Below are positions 33,281 to 44,649 of a stretch of 64,000 bases of DNA, one piece after another (the first letter of the stretch is position 1; each line of letters opens with the position of its first letter). The notes under the pieces were generated by a model. That model ran no database searches. It was not told the DNA's origin and saw nothing but the letters and a program-made list of their open reading frames with translations. The translations under genes were made by a program, and so were the position numbers. This stretch comes from Rhynchonema sp. JSB1_4 (Eukaryota > Nematoda > Chromadorea > Monhysterida > Xyalidae), in assembly GCA_030248065.1 (NCBI GenBank), contig JASAMV010005397.1, forward strand, positions 123,509-187,508. Reading direction: 5' to 3'.

Positions 33281-34769
33281 CTTCATACCTGCGCACGCTG
33301 ACAGCGCGCCCCAAAAGTGGAGGTGCGAACACGGCTAGTGCTAATGGCGTTGACGCGTTGGCTAAAGTCGTGGACGCAGCCAAAACTCAGCGCAAGAAGT
33401 ATAATGCATTGCGTCTGCGATTTGCGTGGACGACATTAGTATAAGCCGAGAAAAACCATCATATCGCGTGATAAATATTGTCGATGAATGTTGCAGCTTG
33501 AATATTTCATAATGCGAATGCGACACCAACCACACGACATAAAGTATCACCCAGTTTTTATGTATACAGTACCTTGCTGTTGACAGTTAAACGCACCTTG
33601 GTGTAAAAAATGACACTGTGACTGGCACATGGTAAGCAAAGTAGTAGACCCCCTTCAAAGCTGTTAGGTATACCCGTATACATACTATATACAGTATATG
33701 TCAATCAAGTCCCAAATATGTGTGTCATGTTTTGACTCTGTAACCCATTGGCCTTGCTTGGCTTGGTTCGGCTGAACCTGAGTAGGTTATGCACCTGTAC
33801 CAGAAAGCAATTTGTTTCTTTTTTGGTTGGGTAAAAAAGTAACTAAAAAAGTAACTAATTCTGAAGACATACCCGAAAATGCCGATACCCAATGAGCATG
33901 ACTGACAATAGCACAACGATGCTTATCGCTGATTGGTCAGAGCCAACTGTGACGCCATCGAGATCCAACAATTGGTTGTCACTCAGTAGTCGCAAAGTAC
34001 CCTATTGGATGGGTTCGTTGGTTTATTTTTTTATTTTTATTTGTTGATTTCCTATTTCGTACCAAGAGCTGCTGAATGGGAATATTGTAAATCAGTGCGA
34101 TTTTTGGTTGTAAGTTTCGATCGGTTTTCACAGGCGGACCAGGTCACATGGTCAGTCTATAAATGCACCACCACGCATGATCACGTAAATCCTAAAGGAC
34201 ACGCAATACAGTGCGTGCAGCTGCTAATGCTCTATGTGAACATCCGTAATAGCTCCACAATTTCAGTTGGTATTGGGAACTTGTAATGTGATGCTTACCT
34301 ATATAATGTTCCAGTCCATCGGTACCCACAAACGAAGATCGCTCTAAGTCGGTATAAATACCTTTTGATCGACCCGGTTTAGTACTCTGGAACAACTACA
34401 ATCGAGTCACTGAATTTTTATGAATCTCGTTGAGTTTCGACCAGGGTGTCCACCTCCCAATTTTAGAAACGTGTTTCCAAAAACGTTCCAGGCATCCTAT
34501 GTCTTGTCGCCTGGCTGCTTTACGGCGTGTCGATCTCGCGTTTCTACTGGTTCGAGTGGAGCGTTCGTGTCAAGATCTGGCTACAGTCGCATCGGTTCGA
34601 ACGGGCGGCCAACGCTGTCGATCAAGTCGGCAGACCGATGAAACGGACCAGTCTCGCTAAATCGGTGTTGGAACGAAGTGGCACCGAACCCGACTCGCGC
34701 AGTGTCACCAAGAACGATGAACAAAACAACAGTCAACAGCTGCCTGACCAGTGTGTGGCCGTTGCTTGA
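33281..34769 (+). CDS. Membrane-protein exons, incomplete model
   Basis: Exon 33281-33438 (acceptor TTTCATAG, possible donor GTATAA) encodes a Gly/Ala/Ser-rich then basic peptide. Exon 34492-34769 (acceptor TTCCAG, stop TGA) encodes a clear hydrophobic helix, ILCLVAWLLYGVSISRFYW, then a basic tail rich in Ser and Gln. The first exon ends in phase 0 and the second needs phase 1, so at least one exon between them is missing. They could be a separate gene, or a C-terminal extension of the seven-helix gene through a GC donor at about 32976. I do not recognise the family. Confidence 0.35.
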
Positions 34770-34993
34770 TAAGAATTTGATGCGTACTGGCAAAGCGCGT
34801 CCACAGCAGTGATCAAGGTTCAGGCTTAACTCCAAGCTTGGGCTTAGTGCGAGCCAAGCGGATGCCTGCTCAAAAGCCGAAACCTGGACCTCAGGTCAAG
34901 CCTAAGGCAGGCCTGTGTGCTGGCCCGGAGAGCCCAACCCCAATAACACTGCATTGGACTCGCGAATATGCATATTCTGGCATGTGTATAGTA

Positions 34994-35274
34994 TAGGCAA
35001 TCCATCCGCTCATGGCACTTTCATACACACAGCGCATGCAGCAGCACACGCCATTTTCTAAACAAAATGCACACTTTGAGCGAGTGACATACTTTGATGG
35101 CCACTTTTTAATTTATCCCGTTTTCATTTGCTGCTTGCCATAACACTTTTCTGCACTGTTGCAAAATTTGGGGATGTTTCAACTGATAACTGCAGAGAAT
35201 AGATGCATTCGTTGACGGCAGTAATGCAGCATGCAGCGTGTGCCTTTGAGTGCCATGAGCTGGCGGATTGCCTA
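34994..35274. mobile_element. TA-flanked palindromic MITE, copy 2 (GGCAATCC family)
   Basis: TATAGGCAATCCATCCGCTC at the left faces GAGCTGGCGGATTGCCTATA at the right, flanked by TA. Related to 1927-2209 (shared TTTGAGCGAGTGACATA and GATAACTGCAGAGAATA-like blocks). Confidence 0.75.
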
Positions 35275-35372
35275 TACGTACATTTCTAAAAATCAGTTGG
35301 CTGGCAAGCCGCACGTGCATCTGTTGTGTCCGAATGTTTCAAAAGTTGAATTCGAGTTTAGAGTGGGGGTAA

Positions 35373-35543
35373 TTGGGGGACTGTTAAGACTGTAAGACTG
35401 CAGCTTTCTACTTCGGTAGAAATGTTCCGCGTTCCGTGAGCAGGAGCCGCGCGCGCAGAACGTTGTCGGCAATGGGTTGGGGTATCCGACTGTGCTGAAG
35501 TTACAGTAGTAAAAAGACAATCTAAAGTCTGACAGTCCCCCAA
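35373..35543. mobile_element. Small inverted-repeat element (GGGGGACTGT ends)
   Basis: TTGGGGGACTGTTAAGACT and AGTCTGACAGTCCCCCAA are inverted partners about 130 bp apart. The unique interior has a TCTACTTCGGTAGA hairpin. The target duplication is not clear. Confidence 0.55.
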
Positions 35544-36741
35544 CAATGTGCGTGCTGAAAACTATTTTTGGGAACTTGTGTGTTGTGTTTCTTTCGATTG
35601 TTCACCATATATTTTTCAACAAATATTATGTATATCTGCCACAAAACCATACTTTGTGAATACTTGCCAATATTTTGAGTTGTGAAAATTCACTTTATTT
35701 GTTTTGGATTCCAATGAGTATGTTTTTGCTCTGGTTTCGCTAATAAAATCGGGCGCAACCCAATTAATTTAGAATAGGATCGTTCGTCGTGTTCAGTTCA
35801 TTCAGGCTTGGACTTAGGCCTAAGCTTGTCCGAGCCTAACCCACGGCATACGCCTACAATATTTAGTTTTGGGGTTGACCGAAGGTTGAAAATCACATTT
35901 TCAATGTAGGTGCCTTAAAGCATGCTCTCAAAGCGATTACTTCGTGGCGATATGGGCCAAAACACGTGGCAAAATCGAATCTCGATTTCGATTAGGAGAT
36001 CTGGTTCGCACATTCGCACACTGAGAATTTCTAAACCATCGAGTGTGTTCGAATTCCAAAGATTTAGTGGTGAGCGTGCACACTACTTGCGGGCCGGAAA
36101 GAACATTTTTTCCGAAAGGAAACGAAAAAAATATTTTTTCCGAGGTCCGAAAAAATACGTTTTTATTTTTCCGGAGACTTTTCCAGTTGATAAGTTTTTG
36201 GAAATAAACTTTTTTCTAAAATGGCCAAGAATTTTTCCAAGGTCACGTAATAATGTTGTCAAAACCACTGTAAATCTATGACTAGTAGTCGAAAATGACT
36301 ACTTTCTAAACTCCAAGCACTTTTTAGACTGTTTCAGACCATGGGTATCAATATCAGTGGGCAGGCCAATTGACCCAAGAAGTCATACGGGGAAGAATCC
36401 GCAGTTACTCGAGATACCCGCCGGACGTCACCCAAGATACACCAATACAACCGTCCCCAAAATTTGGTCAGTGAATTAATTGAGCCCGCTTTGTGCATTT
36501 TTACATACTGCAGGTTTTCACGGTAACCAACGAAACCATACGACAATAACGCGTCGAAAAAAAGAAAAGCGAAATTCATCAACATGTATACCAGAGATCG
36601 GAAACGGGCCGGGTAAAGTAAGATAATGGACTGGATAAAGTCGGCCTGGCCCGGCCCGGTGGAGGGCTGCACAAAATTTACTACTGCTACTTACCTACCA
36701 CAAAACCCGAGGGGGGTTGGTGGGGGTTGAGTACTTACCTC
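35544..36741. other. Intergenic sequence with an element fragment
   Basis: No exon supported. At 36088-36180 there is an isolated end of the TATACTTGC-type hAT-like family (ACTTGCGGGCCGGAAA then CCGAAA/TTTTCC-rich sequence) without a partner end. 36334-36672 (-) is open for 112 codons but lacks splice or domain support. Confidence 0.4.
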
Positions 36742-38673
36742 CAGTGTAGTGGCAGGCAGATGGTTGCAAGCAGAGGTGGGAATCGGGCCGGGTTACCTCG
36801 GCCCGGCCCGGCCCGACGAGGTCCGGGGTCGGCCCGGCCCGGCCCGGCCCGATTTTTTCGGCCCGACTTTTTCTGGACCTCTGGAACAGGCTCCCAGAGG
36901 ACGTCGTCTCCGCTGCCTCAATTGCGGCCTTTAAATCTAAACTAAACTCACGTGGTCGAGACGTAGTTTCTCGCCATATTTCAACAAAATTCTCAGCCGT
37001 CGTTGACTGATCTCCTCAGTCACTGAGTTGCTGCTTTCAGGTAATCGTCAATTTCGTTATCGCCTGTTTTCATCTCGTGTCCGCCATTGATCACTGATTT
37101 TTCGTCTGTCGTTGCTGTGTTTTTGGTTGGTTTAGAATTTCTCTGGTACGTTTTGTCGTTTGTTCATTCATGATTATCATTATGTCACGTCAGGGTTTAT
37201 TTTTCAAAATGCGCTAGTAGCATAAAGCTAGGAAAGTGAAAAATTTAGTAGCTTTTTTCTGCTGAAATGCCAATTTACTAGCTTTTTTTGGTCCAAATAT
37301 AAAAATTTAGTAGCTTTTACGCTACGAAATTGAAAATTTACTAGCTTTTCAAAAAATTTAGTAGCTAAAAAGCTACTAAATTTGGTTAAAAAAAATCCAT
37401 GTGTCACGTACACGGTACACTCATATGTTTATTTTTCAGGTATTTTCCGGATCTCGTTGTAGGTCTTTGCGTGAGCTTGCAAATAAAATTTGAATTTGAA
37501 TTCTGATGATATTTTGAAGCAATTTTTTGGTGCAAAAATTACTGTTTTTTTGGTTTAAAAATACCTGATAATCATGGAAGTTGGTACTAATTTGCAGAAT
37601 CGCGAGAAATTTTGGCAAATTTAGCCTGAAAAATCACGATTTTTTATTGAAATTCGATGATGTCGGGCCTATACTGGCAGGCGGAAAAAAACCGGTTTTT
37701 TTTCCGGAAAAAACCGAAAAAAAACCGTTTTTTTCCGAGACCCGAATACTTTTCCATTTATTTTTCCGTGGGTACCTTTTCGGTTTTTGATCGGAAAAAT
37801 ATCGGTACATTATTCCAATTTTTCCAAAAAATTGTAATGCAAAACTGATGAGTTTTTCGATTTCAGTGAAAAATTGGCTCGAGCACAAAAATTAACCGGC
37901 CCAAAATGGGCCAAAAAGCGTGTAAACCAAGTGTTTTCGACTGACTTCAACACTCTTCAAGAGCACTCTCGTCACTTCGAACAAATTTTGCACTGAAATT
38001 GTTATATTTTTCGAAATTACGTTCTTAAGTACTGGAAAAGTATTTGGAAAAAAAACGGTTTTTTTTTCGGAAAAAACCGTTTTTTTCCACGAAAAATAAA
38101 GAACGGTTCTTTATGACAGTATAGTCGGGCCTTTTCGGGCCGGCCACCCCGGCCCGGCCCGGGCCGACATTCCGAAAAGTCGGCCCGGCCCGGCCCGGCC
38201 CGACCGTTCGGGCCGGAAACCTCGGCCCGGCCCGGCCCGATTCCCACCTCTGGTTGCAAGGTACCCTTGGGGGGGGATGGACCCAGATGGTTGCAAGGTA
38301 CACCCCTACCCAGCCTCCAGATAGAAGGTTGCAAGGTACCCCTGGGGTCCGAAAAAAGGGTGTTTTTTGCATGCTTTTTTCTGCAAAATTGGCCGAAAAA
38401 ATGGTACTTTTTTGCATTTTGGCCGAAAACTTCCCAAAATAGCTATTATATATGGAGGTCTGCGCGCGGAGCGCGCGATTTTTGGGGTTTTGAGGTCGAA
38501 AAACACCCATTTTTGCCCTTAAAAACCATAAATTGATGGTTGCATGCAAGGTACCCTCCGGGGTGGTTGCAAGGTACCTACCCTTCCCCCCCCCCATCCC
38601 CCCCAAGGGGTTGTTGCATGCAAGGTACCTACTCCTTAGGGGGGGAATCCCCCCCCCGCCAGCCACTACACTG
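36742..38673. mobile_element. hAT-like element, 1.93 kb (CAGTGTAGTGGC ends)
   Basis: Exact 8-bp duplication CTTACCTC at 36734-36741 and 38674-38681. Ends CAGTGTAGTGGC and GCCACTACACTG. It contains runs of GGCCCGGCCC (36790-36860, 38135-38240), GGTACCTTGCAACC-type repeats and a nested 454-bp element. No coding capacity found. Confidence 0.9.
37670..38123. mobile_element. hAT-like element, 454 bp (TATACTG ends), nested
   Basis: Exact 8-bp duplication GTCGGGCC at 37662-37669 and 38124-38131. Ends TATACTGGCAGGCGG and the inverted CTTTATGACAGTATA. Inner sequence is dominated by AAAAAACCGTTTTTT and TTTTCCGG hairpins. A close inverted copy lies at 55639-56079. Confidence 0.92.
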
Positions 38674-38911
38674 CTTACCTCTCACAACTCCAAATCATAC
38701 CACTCACAAGCAATTTTACACCTTTTTGTTTTTAAGGCAAAAAATCGGTGTTTTTCGACCTTATTGTGCCGCCTTGCCAGACGTTTCCTCTATACTGGCG
38801 GAAAAACCGGTTTTTTATATTTCGTGAAAAAAACCGAAAAAAAAAAACGAAAAAAACCCGATAAAGAACCGCAGTGTATTAGGCATGGGCACAATACCCA
38901 ATACCCATACC

Positions 38912-39338
38912 CAGTGTAGTGGCTGGGGGGGGATGGGGGGGATTCCCCCCCCTAAGGAGTAGGTACCTTGCAACCACCCCTTGGGGGGGATGGGGGGGAA
39001 GGGTAGGTACCTTGCAACCACCCCGAACGGTACCTTGCATGCAACCATCAATTTATGGTTTTTAAGGGCAAAAATGGGTGTTTTCCGACCTCAAAACCCC
39101 AAAAAATCGCGCGCAAACCTCCATATAATAGGTATTTTAGGCAAATTTTCGGCCAAAATGCAAAAAAGTACCAATTTTTCGGCCAAATTCGCAGTATAAT
39201 GCATGCAAAAAACACCCTTTGTTCGGACCTCAGGGGTACCTTGCAACCTCCCGGAGGCTGGGTAGGGGGGTACCTTGCAACCATCTGGATCCATCCCCCC
39301 CAAGGGTACCTTGCAAAAATTTGCGTGCCACTACACTG
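38912..39338. mobile_element. hAT-like MITE, 427 bp (CAGTGTAGTGGC ends), nested
   Basis: Exact duplication CCCATACC at 38904-38911 and 39339-39346. Ends CAGTGTAGTGGC and GCCACTACACTG as in 36742-38673, with the same GGTACCTTGCAACC internal words. Confidence 0.92.
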
Positions 39339-39354
39339 CCCATACCCAATACCA

Positions 39355-39816
39355 CCCAATACCCAATACCTGGTATTGGGTGTGGTATTGGATACCCAAT
39401 ACTGACCCAATACCTGGTATTGGTATTGGGTATTGGGTGGCGCGCCTGGTATTGGGTATTGGGTGGGTGGGTGCGATTCCATTTAGGCAATACCAAAATG
39501 ACCCATAATTTGTCTAATGTTTTCTAGTTTGTTCCTCAAATTGATGGTTTATGATCAGAACTTCTTTCGCGTGTCTATACCTGACAACTGAACTTGTTTC
39601 TCAAATGATAGAAAAGCACTTTCATCATCATTTTAAACGATCAAAAAGTCAAAATTTTCCCAGATAATCTTCAACTTTGGTATTGGGTCAGGTATTGGGT
39701 ATTGGGTTCCACGCCTGGTATTGGGTATTGGGTATTGGGTGGGTCTGCTCAGTTGGTATTGGGTATTGAGCATTGGGTATTGGGTCAGAGGCTTGGGTAT
39801 TGGGTATTGGGTGGGC
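39355..39816. repeat. GGTATTG / CAATACC tandem-repeat tracts
   Basis: Two tracts (about 39345-39470 and 39678-39810) of near-tandem GGTATTGGGTATTGGG on either side of unique sequence. They belong to the interior of the TAGGCATGGGC element; the same words begin at 38893 next to its left end. Confidence 0.75.
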
Positions 39817-40121
39817 CAGTGTGGTGGCAGGCCAATCGACAACGACCCAAGATACCCTAGGGGCGGGGGAGGTTTCGGACTTACTCGAGATACCCCCCAG
39901 AGGCTACCCAAGATACTCCTATGGTCCGTCAAAAGGCGAAAAAAGGCCGTTTTTTGCATGCAATTTTACTGCAAAATTGGCCTAAAAATGCGTATTTTTT
40001 GACATTTTTGCCGAAAATTGGCCTAAAATGACCATTTTTGGGTGTCTGCGATTTTTGGGGTCCCGAGGTCGAAAAACACCTATTTTTGCATTTGAAAACC
40101 ATAAATCTACTTACTCGAGAT

Positions 40122-40548
40122 TATACTTGCGTATTTTTCCGCAAAATATATTTTTGGAAAAAAAACCGTTTTTTTTCCGGAAAAAAACCGTTTTTTTCCA
40201 AATATTTTTCCAGTACTTAAGGATATCCACGGTCCAAAAACGCCTATTTTGGAGAAAATTTTGTCTGGAAATGGCCTGAAACGGGCTAAAAATGCACTTG
40301 GAGATTAAAAAGTGCTCATTTTGAACTGTTTAGCACCGATTTACATTGGTTTTGACAACATCCTTTCGCAACCCTTGAAAATACCTCTGAAATTTTTGGA
40401 AAAAAACCGTTTTTTTTCTCCAAAAGTTGCCACTTGGAAAAATTTCCGGAAAAATAAAAACGTATTTTTCCGGGCCTCGGAAAAAAACGGTTTTTTTCGG
40501 TTTTTTTTTCCGGAAAAAAAAACGGTTTTTTTCCGGCCCGCAAGTATA
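40122..40548. mobile_element. hAT-like MITE, 427 bp (TATACTTGCG ends), nested
   Basis: Exact duplication CTCGAGAT at 40114-40121 and 40549-40556. Ends TATACTTGCG and CGCAAGTATA. The interior has many AAAAACCGTTTTTT / TTTCCGGAAAA hairpins. Fragments of the family lie at 36088 and 50735. Confidence 0.9.
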
Positions 40549-40595
40549 CTCGAGATACCCTTTGGGGTCGGCTCGAGATAGATACCCTTCCCCCC

Positions 40596-40982
40596 CAGTG
40601 TAGTTCCTGGTCCGGCGCGGCGGTTAGTGTACCTACCCCTTTTTTCCGTGCGGCGGTTAGTGTACCTCCCTGGGGGGGAAGGGGGGGGAAGACCCAAATT
40701 CAGGAAAAAGTCACTTTTTGAGGTAGAAAATTTGACCGATTTTTTACCCTTTTTGGAAAAAATTCTTCATAAAAAGGGTATATTGGCGATTTCTGACAAC
40801 ATCTACCTAAAAATCACCCATTTTGGGCCTAAAAATGTCCATTTTAGGCCTAAAAATGCCTATTTTGGGCAAAAATTGAGGCGGTTAGTGTACCTGGCGC
40901 GGCGGTTAGTGTACTAGTGTACCTTGGTCGCGGCAGTTAGTGTACCTTGGGGGGACCCCCCTCCCCCCCAGGAACTACACTG
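40596..40982. mobile_element. hAT-like MITE, 387 bp (CAGTGTAGTTCC ends), copy 1
   Basis: Ends CAGTGTAGTTCCTGG and CCAGGAACTACACTG; interior CGGCGGTTAGTGTACC repeated five or more times. Flanks are C-runs, so a duplication cannot be read. A close copy is at 41840-42221. Confidence 0.8.
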
Positions 40983-41505
40983 CCCCCCATCCCCCCTAAG
41001 GGTTGACTCGAGATAGATATCCCTTAGGTGGGAATCCCCCCATCCCCCCCAGCCACTACAGTGGGGTGGGCCTAAAAATCGGTATTGTGCCCATGCCTAC
41101 AACAGTGTATAAGGATAGGGGAAGCCCAAATTAGGTATTTTTGATACATACCGTAAAAACCTAAATAGAAGGGGGGCTCTATTAATTCACTGACCCTATT
41201 TTGGGGGCTCTATTCCGGGGGACCTCTATTAATTCACTGACCCGAACCTGAAAAATTGTTCCCAAAAATACCCCCAAAAACCCCTAAAAAGTGGTTTGAA
41301 AGGATGTTTTGAAAGGATGGAAAAAAATTTCGCGCTATCGCGCGATGTCCGTATTTATGAGTACGATTCCTCATTAATTGTGTAACACAATGAAAAGAAA
41401 GTGTGAGGTGTGCAAGTTCCTGTGTGATGCGGCATGTTTTACTTGCGCGTAGTCGTAGTGTGAAACAGCTTGGACGAAAACATGTTTGCCCAATTTATAT
41501 AGACT

Positions 41506-42637
41506 CATAGTTTTTTTTAGACACTTTTTAGGTGCAATTTGCACCTAAAAAATCAGAATTGCACCTAAAATTTCAGGGTTAGGTGCAAGGTTGCACCTAA
41601 AATTTTGGGCCCTTATTTGCTTAATTTAGCATTTATACAGCATCTTTTAAGGTTGGAAAGCTTAGAAACAAAAAAAATGCGCTGCGCGGCTTTTCATTCC
41701 TTCCAATAAATTCCATCGAAGCATTTGGTCGACATCGACAAAAAATATTGATCGGATTGATTGATTTCGTACACAGTTAGTACCTGGTGTGCTGGTGATT
41801 AGATTCAAAACAAATACATGCTGTTTGCTGTACTAGGATCAGTGTAGTTCCTGGTCCGGCGAGGCGGTTAGTGAACCTACCCATTTTGTCGGTGCGGCGG
41901 TTAGTGTACCTCCCTGTGGGGGGAAGGAGGGGGAAGACCAAAATTCAGGAAAAAGTCCTTTGAGGTAAAAAATTTGACCTATTTTTGCCCTTTTTGGAAA
42001 AAATTCTTCATAAATAGGGTATGTTGGCGACTTTTGACAACATTGACCTGAAAATTACCCATTTTAGGCCTAAAATGCCCATCTTGGGCTAAAAATGCCT
42101 ATTTTAGGCAAAAATTGCGGCGGTTAGTGTACCTGGTGCGGCGGTTAGTGTACTAGTGCCCTTGGTCGCGGCGGTTAGTGTACCCTAGGAGGGGACCCCC
42201 CTCCCCCCAGGAACTACACTGACTAGAACTAGAGCAGAGCATGACAACAGTATTAGATACCCACACAGTAAATGAACAGCGAAAGTAATTGATTTGTACG
42301 TGACCCCCAAATGTGGATACGGTGACATGAAAATTTTACTGTTTCGTTTTCTTCTCAATCGGTTCTCAATAATGAAACTAGTACAAATGTGCTACAAAAT
42401 GTTGAACTTTCCCTGAAAAGTTTGCTTTTGCTAAAGGAAAAGGCATTCATTGCGTTACAACTTTATTGAACTTCTAAAAGCACGCAAATAGCATTGAACA
42501 CACAACCTGGCAAAAAAGCCTAAAATTGGCGTTTTTTGTCCAAAATAGAGGTTGCACCTACTTTGGCCAGCTTGCACCTAAAAATTGGGGGGTTGCACCT
42601 AAGTTGCACCTAGTGAATTTTGAAAAAAAAAACCCTG
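41506..42637. mobile_element. hAT-like element, 1.13 kb, nested
   Basis: Exact duplication TATAGACT at 41498-41505 and 42638-42645. Ends CATAGTTTTTTTT and AAAAAAAACCCTG, then inverted TTAGGTGCAA / TTGCACCTAA repeats. Carries the 382-bp MITE 41840-42221. Confidence 0.72.
41840..42221. mobile_element. hAT-like MITE, 382 bp (CAGTGTAGTTCC ends), copy 2
   Basis: Same ends and internal GCGGCGGTTAGTGTACC repeats as 40596-40982. Flanking 8-mers ACTAGGAT and ACTAGAAC agree at six of eight positions. Confidence 0.82.
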
Positions 42638-42645
42638 TATAGACT

Positions 42646-43520
42646 TCAGTAAGCAGGGGGCGCGGGGGACCCCCTAGGTACAGTAGGTAGGTTGCCGCCC
42701 CTGACCTGGTACAGTAGGTAGGCTGCCGTCCCAGCCTGGTACCGTAGGTAGGTCGCCTTCTCCCGGCTGGTACAGTAGGGTGCGATTTCTTGGCTCAAAT
42801 TTTTATCGGTATTTTTCACTCAGGCAAAAAATCGCGCGCTACACACAAAATTAGCGTTTTTGAGTACATTTTCATTATTTAGACATAAAAAATTTGTTCC
42901 CGGATGACCCCCTAGTGGTAGGACCCCGCCCCCCTAACTCGGCCGGTACGGTAGGTAGGTAGGTTGCAAGCTTTTTCGGTGGTACAGTAGGTTGATGCAG
43001 GTCTGGGTAGCCACACCACTGGAGGTAACAATGGTCCCTAAATCTTAGGATTTCTTTCCAACACACGTCGAAAGCGAAAAAATCACGCGCTTCTCGCGTT
43101 TGAGGTCACAACAATTTTCCTTGAAAGTTATGTCGCGCGTGCATATTGTTAAAACTTTGCGCGCATGATCATGCTTTGCATGAATTCTATTTAAAATCGC
43201 TAGATTCCACACCAAGCGCTCAGGTACAGTATAGCCCCTCTCTGGTACGGTATCCCCCAATTTTTTCCAAATTTCACCCCAAAAAATACCCTTTTTGGTC
43301 CAAAATGGCTAAAAATCGGCCAGAATCAACAAAGTGCAAAAATTTGCGCGTTCTCGCGATTCATGGACATTTTAAGCCATAAAAGTTGAGTTCCCACGAG
43401 ACTAGTATGATACAGTACCTCCCTCTAAACTTTCTTCGTCCCCCCACCGCCCACCCCCCCAAAACTGGATCACCCAAATCCTGGGTACAGTACAGAAGCA
43501 GGTTGAGTGATTGTTTTACG
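42646..43520. repeat. GGTACAGTAGGTAGG minisatellite region
   Basis: Units of about 33 bp built on GGTACAGTAGGTAGGTTGCC repeat four times at 42685-42780, with isolated units at about 42945, 42975, 43225 and 43410. The sequence between is C-rich (CCCCC runs). Probably the interior of the 6.2-kb element or of another insert whose ends I could not define. Confidence 0.55.
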
Positions 43521-43947
43521 CACCTGCCATGTCGTTTGCAGTGTGGTTTCATGGTCATGTCATTGAATGGCACTTCTAATGACTATTGATAGTCATTACG
43601 ATTAAGTGCAGCATAATATTGACATAACCGGAACTTCTATTTCTTGCTCTTTGATACAACCGGGCAGTGTTCGAACGGGATTCATTTTTAATCCCGGGAT
43701 CGGGATCGGGATTGGGATCAAGAAAGTGTCGGGATCGGGATCCCGGTTTTGAAAACCCGGGATCCCGGGATCGGGATCGGGATTGACCAGATAGTCCAAA
43801 AGCAATGGTTTTTTATCATTTTATGCATAAGATGCAAGTTAATGTCACAGACAACCATGAAACATGTTTATCACACATGGATAAACACCCGGAACAGTGA
43901 TTAAAGCCGATTGAAAATCGAGAATAGCTGATGACGGAGAAGTTAGT

Positions 43948-44296
43948 TCAAAGATCACAACTGTAGTCGATCAATGGCAAAGCCATTGACAAAAAGACAA
44001 GCATTTCACCATTTTCTGGTTTCAAGCAGTATCTTTTGTCATCAAACAAATCAGCTGCACTGGAAAAGAGCTGTTCAAAAGGCACGCTCGTAGGCGGAGC
44101 GCTTAGATATTTGAAAGCTAGACGTGCCTGTCGCGGAAACTTTGTCTCATTTGTTGCCCACCATGACAACATTTCCTCGAAACTGAGTCCCTTTGTTCGA
44201 TGCAACTTTGTGTAACCGTTCAGTTCTAGCTGGGCTTGTTGATTGGTGGTGCTTGCGGTTTCATCACACTCGGAATCAGCCGTCGAGCACCTCTTA
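43948..44296 (-). pseudogene. hAT transposase, C-terminal dimerisation domain only
   Basis: The frame reads WWATNETKFPRQARLAFKYL, then PPTSVPFEQLFSSAADLF, then DKRYCLKPENGEMLVFL, the conserved hAT C-terminal dimerisation region (W-W...FP.LA..A...L..PaTSvp.E..FS). It ends at a normal stop about 14 residues later. Upstream, the frame runs into the MITE at 44297, and beyond it I see no further transposase, so zinc finger and catalytic core are gone. Cannot act alone. Confidence 0.88.
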
Positions 44297-44649
44297 GGGC
44301 GCGGCCATGCAAACGCGGGCGCGGGTCGCGGGTCAGAAAAATGTTGTATATGTCTAACAATCACCCCGCGTTTGCATGGCCGCACTTGCGGGACGCTGTT
44401 TGCGGGTCACTTGAAACATTATTTAGCCATTACGCCCAAAAATGAACCAATCAGCGCTGTGCTACGGCAGTCTGCGACGTTCGTTCGACGCTGATGGGTT
44501 AAATTTTGTCTGTTGCAGCCAAACAAATGTTTCAAGTGACTCGCAAACCGCGACCCGCAAGTGCGGCCATGCAATCGCGGGGCGATTGTTGGACATATAC
44601 AATATTTTTCTGACCCGCGACCCGCGCCCGCGTTTGCATGGCCGCGCCC
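44297..44649. mobile_element. PIF/Harbinger-like MITE, 353 bp, in the hAT transposase
   Basis: TTA at 44294-44296 and 44650-44652. Ends GGGCGCGGCCATGCAAACGC and the inverted GCGTTTGCATGGCCGCGCCC; a second inner inversion of GCGGGTCACTTGAAAC. GGGC ends and 3-bp TWA duplication match 7022-7359 and 49090-49342 in type. Confidence 0.88.

Larger units (their letters stand above)
39817..41063. mobile_element. hAT-like element, 1.25 kb, nested (carries two more)
   Basis: Exact duplication GGGTGGGC at 39809-39816 and 41064-41071. Left end CAGTGTGGTGGC; right end GCCACTACAGTG has one changed base in the terminal CACTG. Contains 40122-40548 and 40596-40982. Confidence 0.85.
38880..41102. mobile_element. 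hAT-like element, about 2.2 kb (TAGGCATGGGC ends), nested
   Basis: Duplication CAGTGTAT at 38872-38879 and 41103-41110. TAGGCATGGGCACAATACC and GGTATTGTGCCCATGCCTA are inverted; the right end has three extra bases. The interior is rich in GGTATTG tandem repeats and holds two further elements with their own duplications. Confidence 0.65.

Noticed and set aside
34640..34660. CTCGCTAAATCGGTGT shared with 52559-52574
   Set aside because: A single 16-bp match with no surrounding similarity; could not be tied to a repeat family.
36727..36945. Pro/Arg/Gly-rich frame (GPARRGPGSARPGPAR)
   Set aside because: Translation of GGCCCGGCCC tandem repeats inside a hAT-like element, open in several frames.
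39345..39810. Regular GGTATTGGG array considered as CRISPR or telomeric repeat
   Set aside because: Units are short, contiguous and without unique spacers, and they sit inside a transposon interior; not a CRISPR array, and not at a chromosome end.
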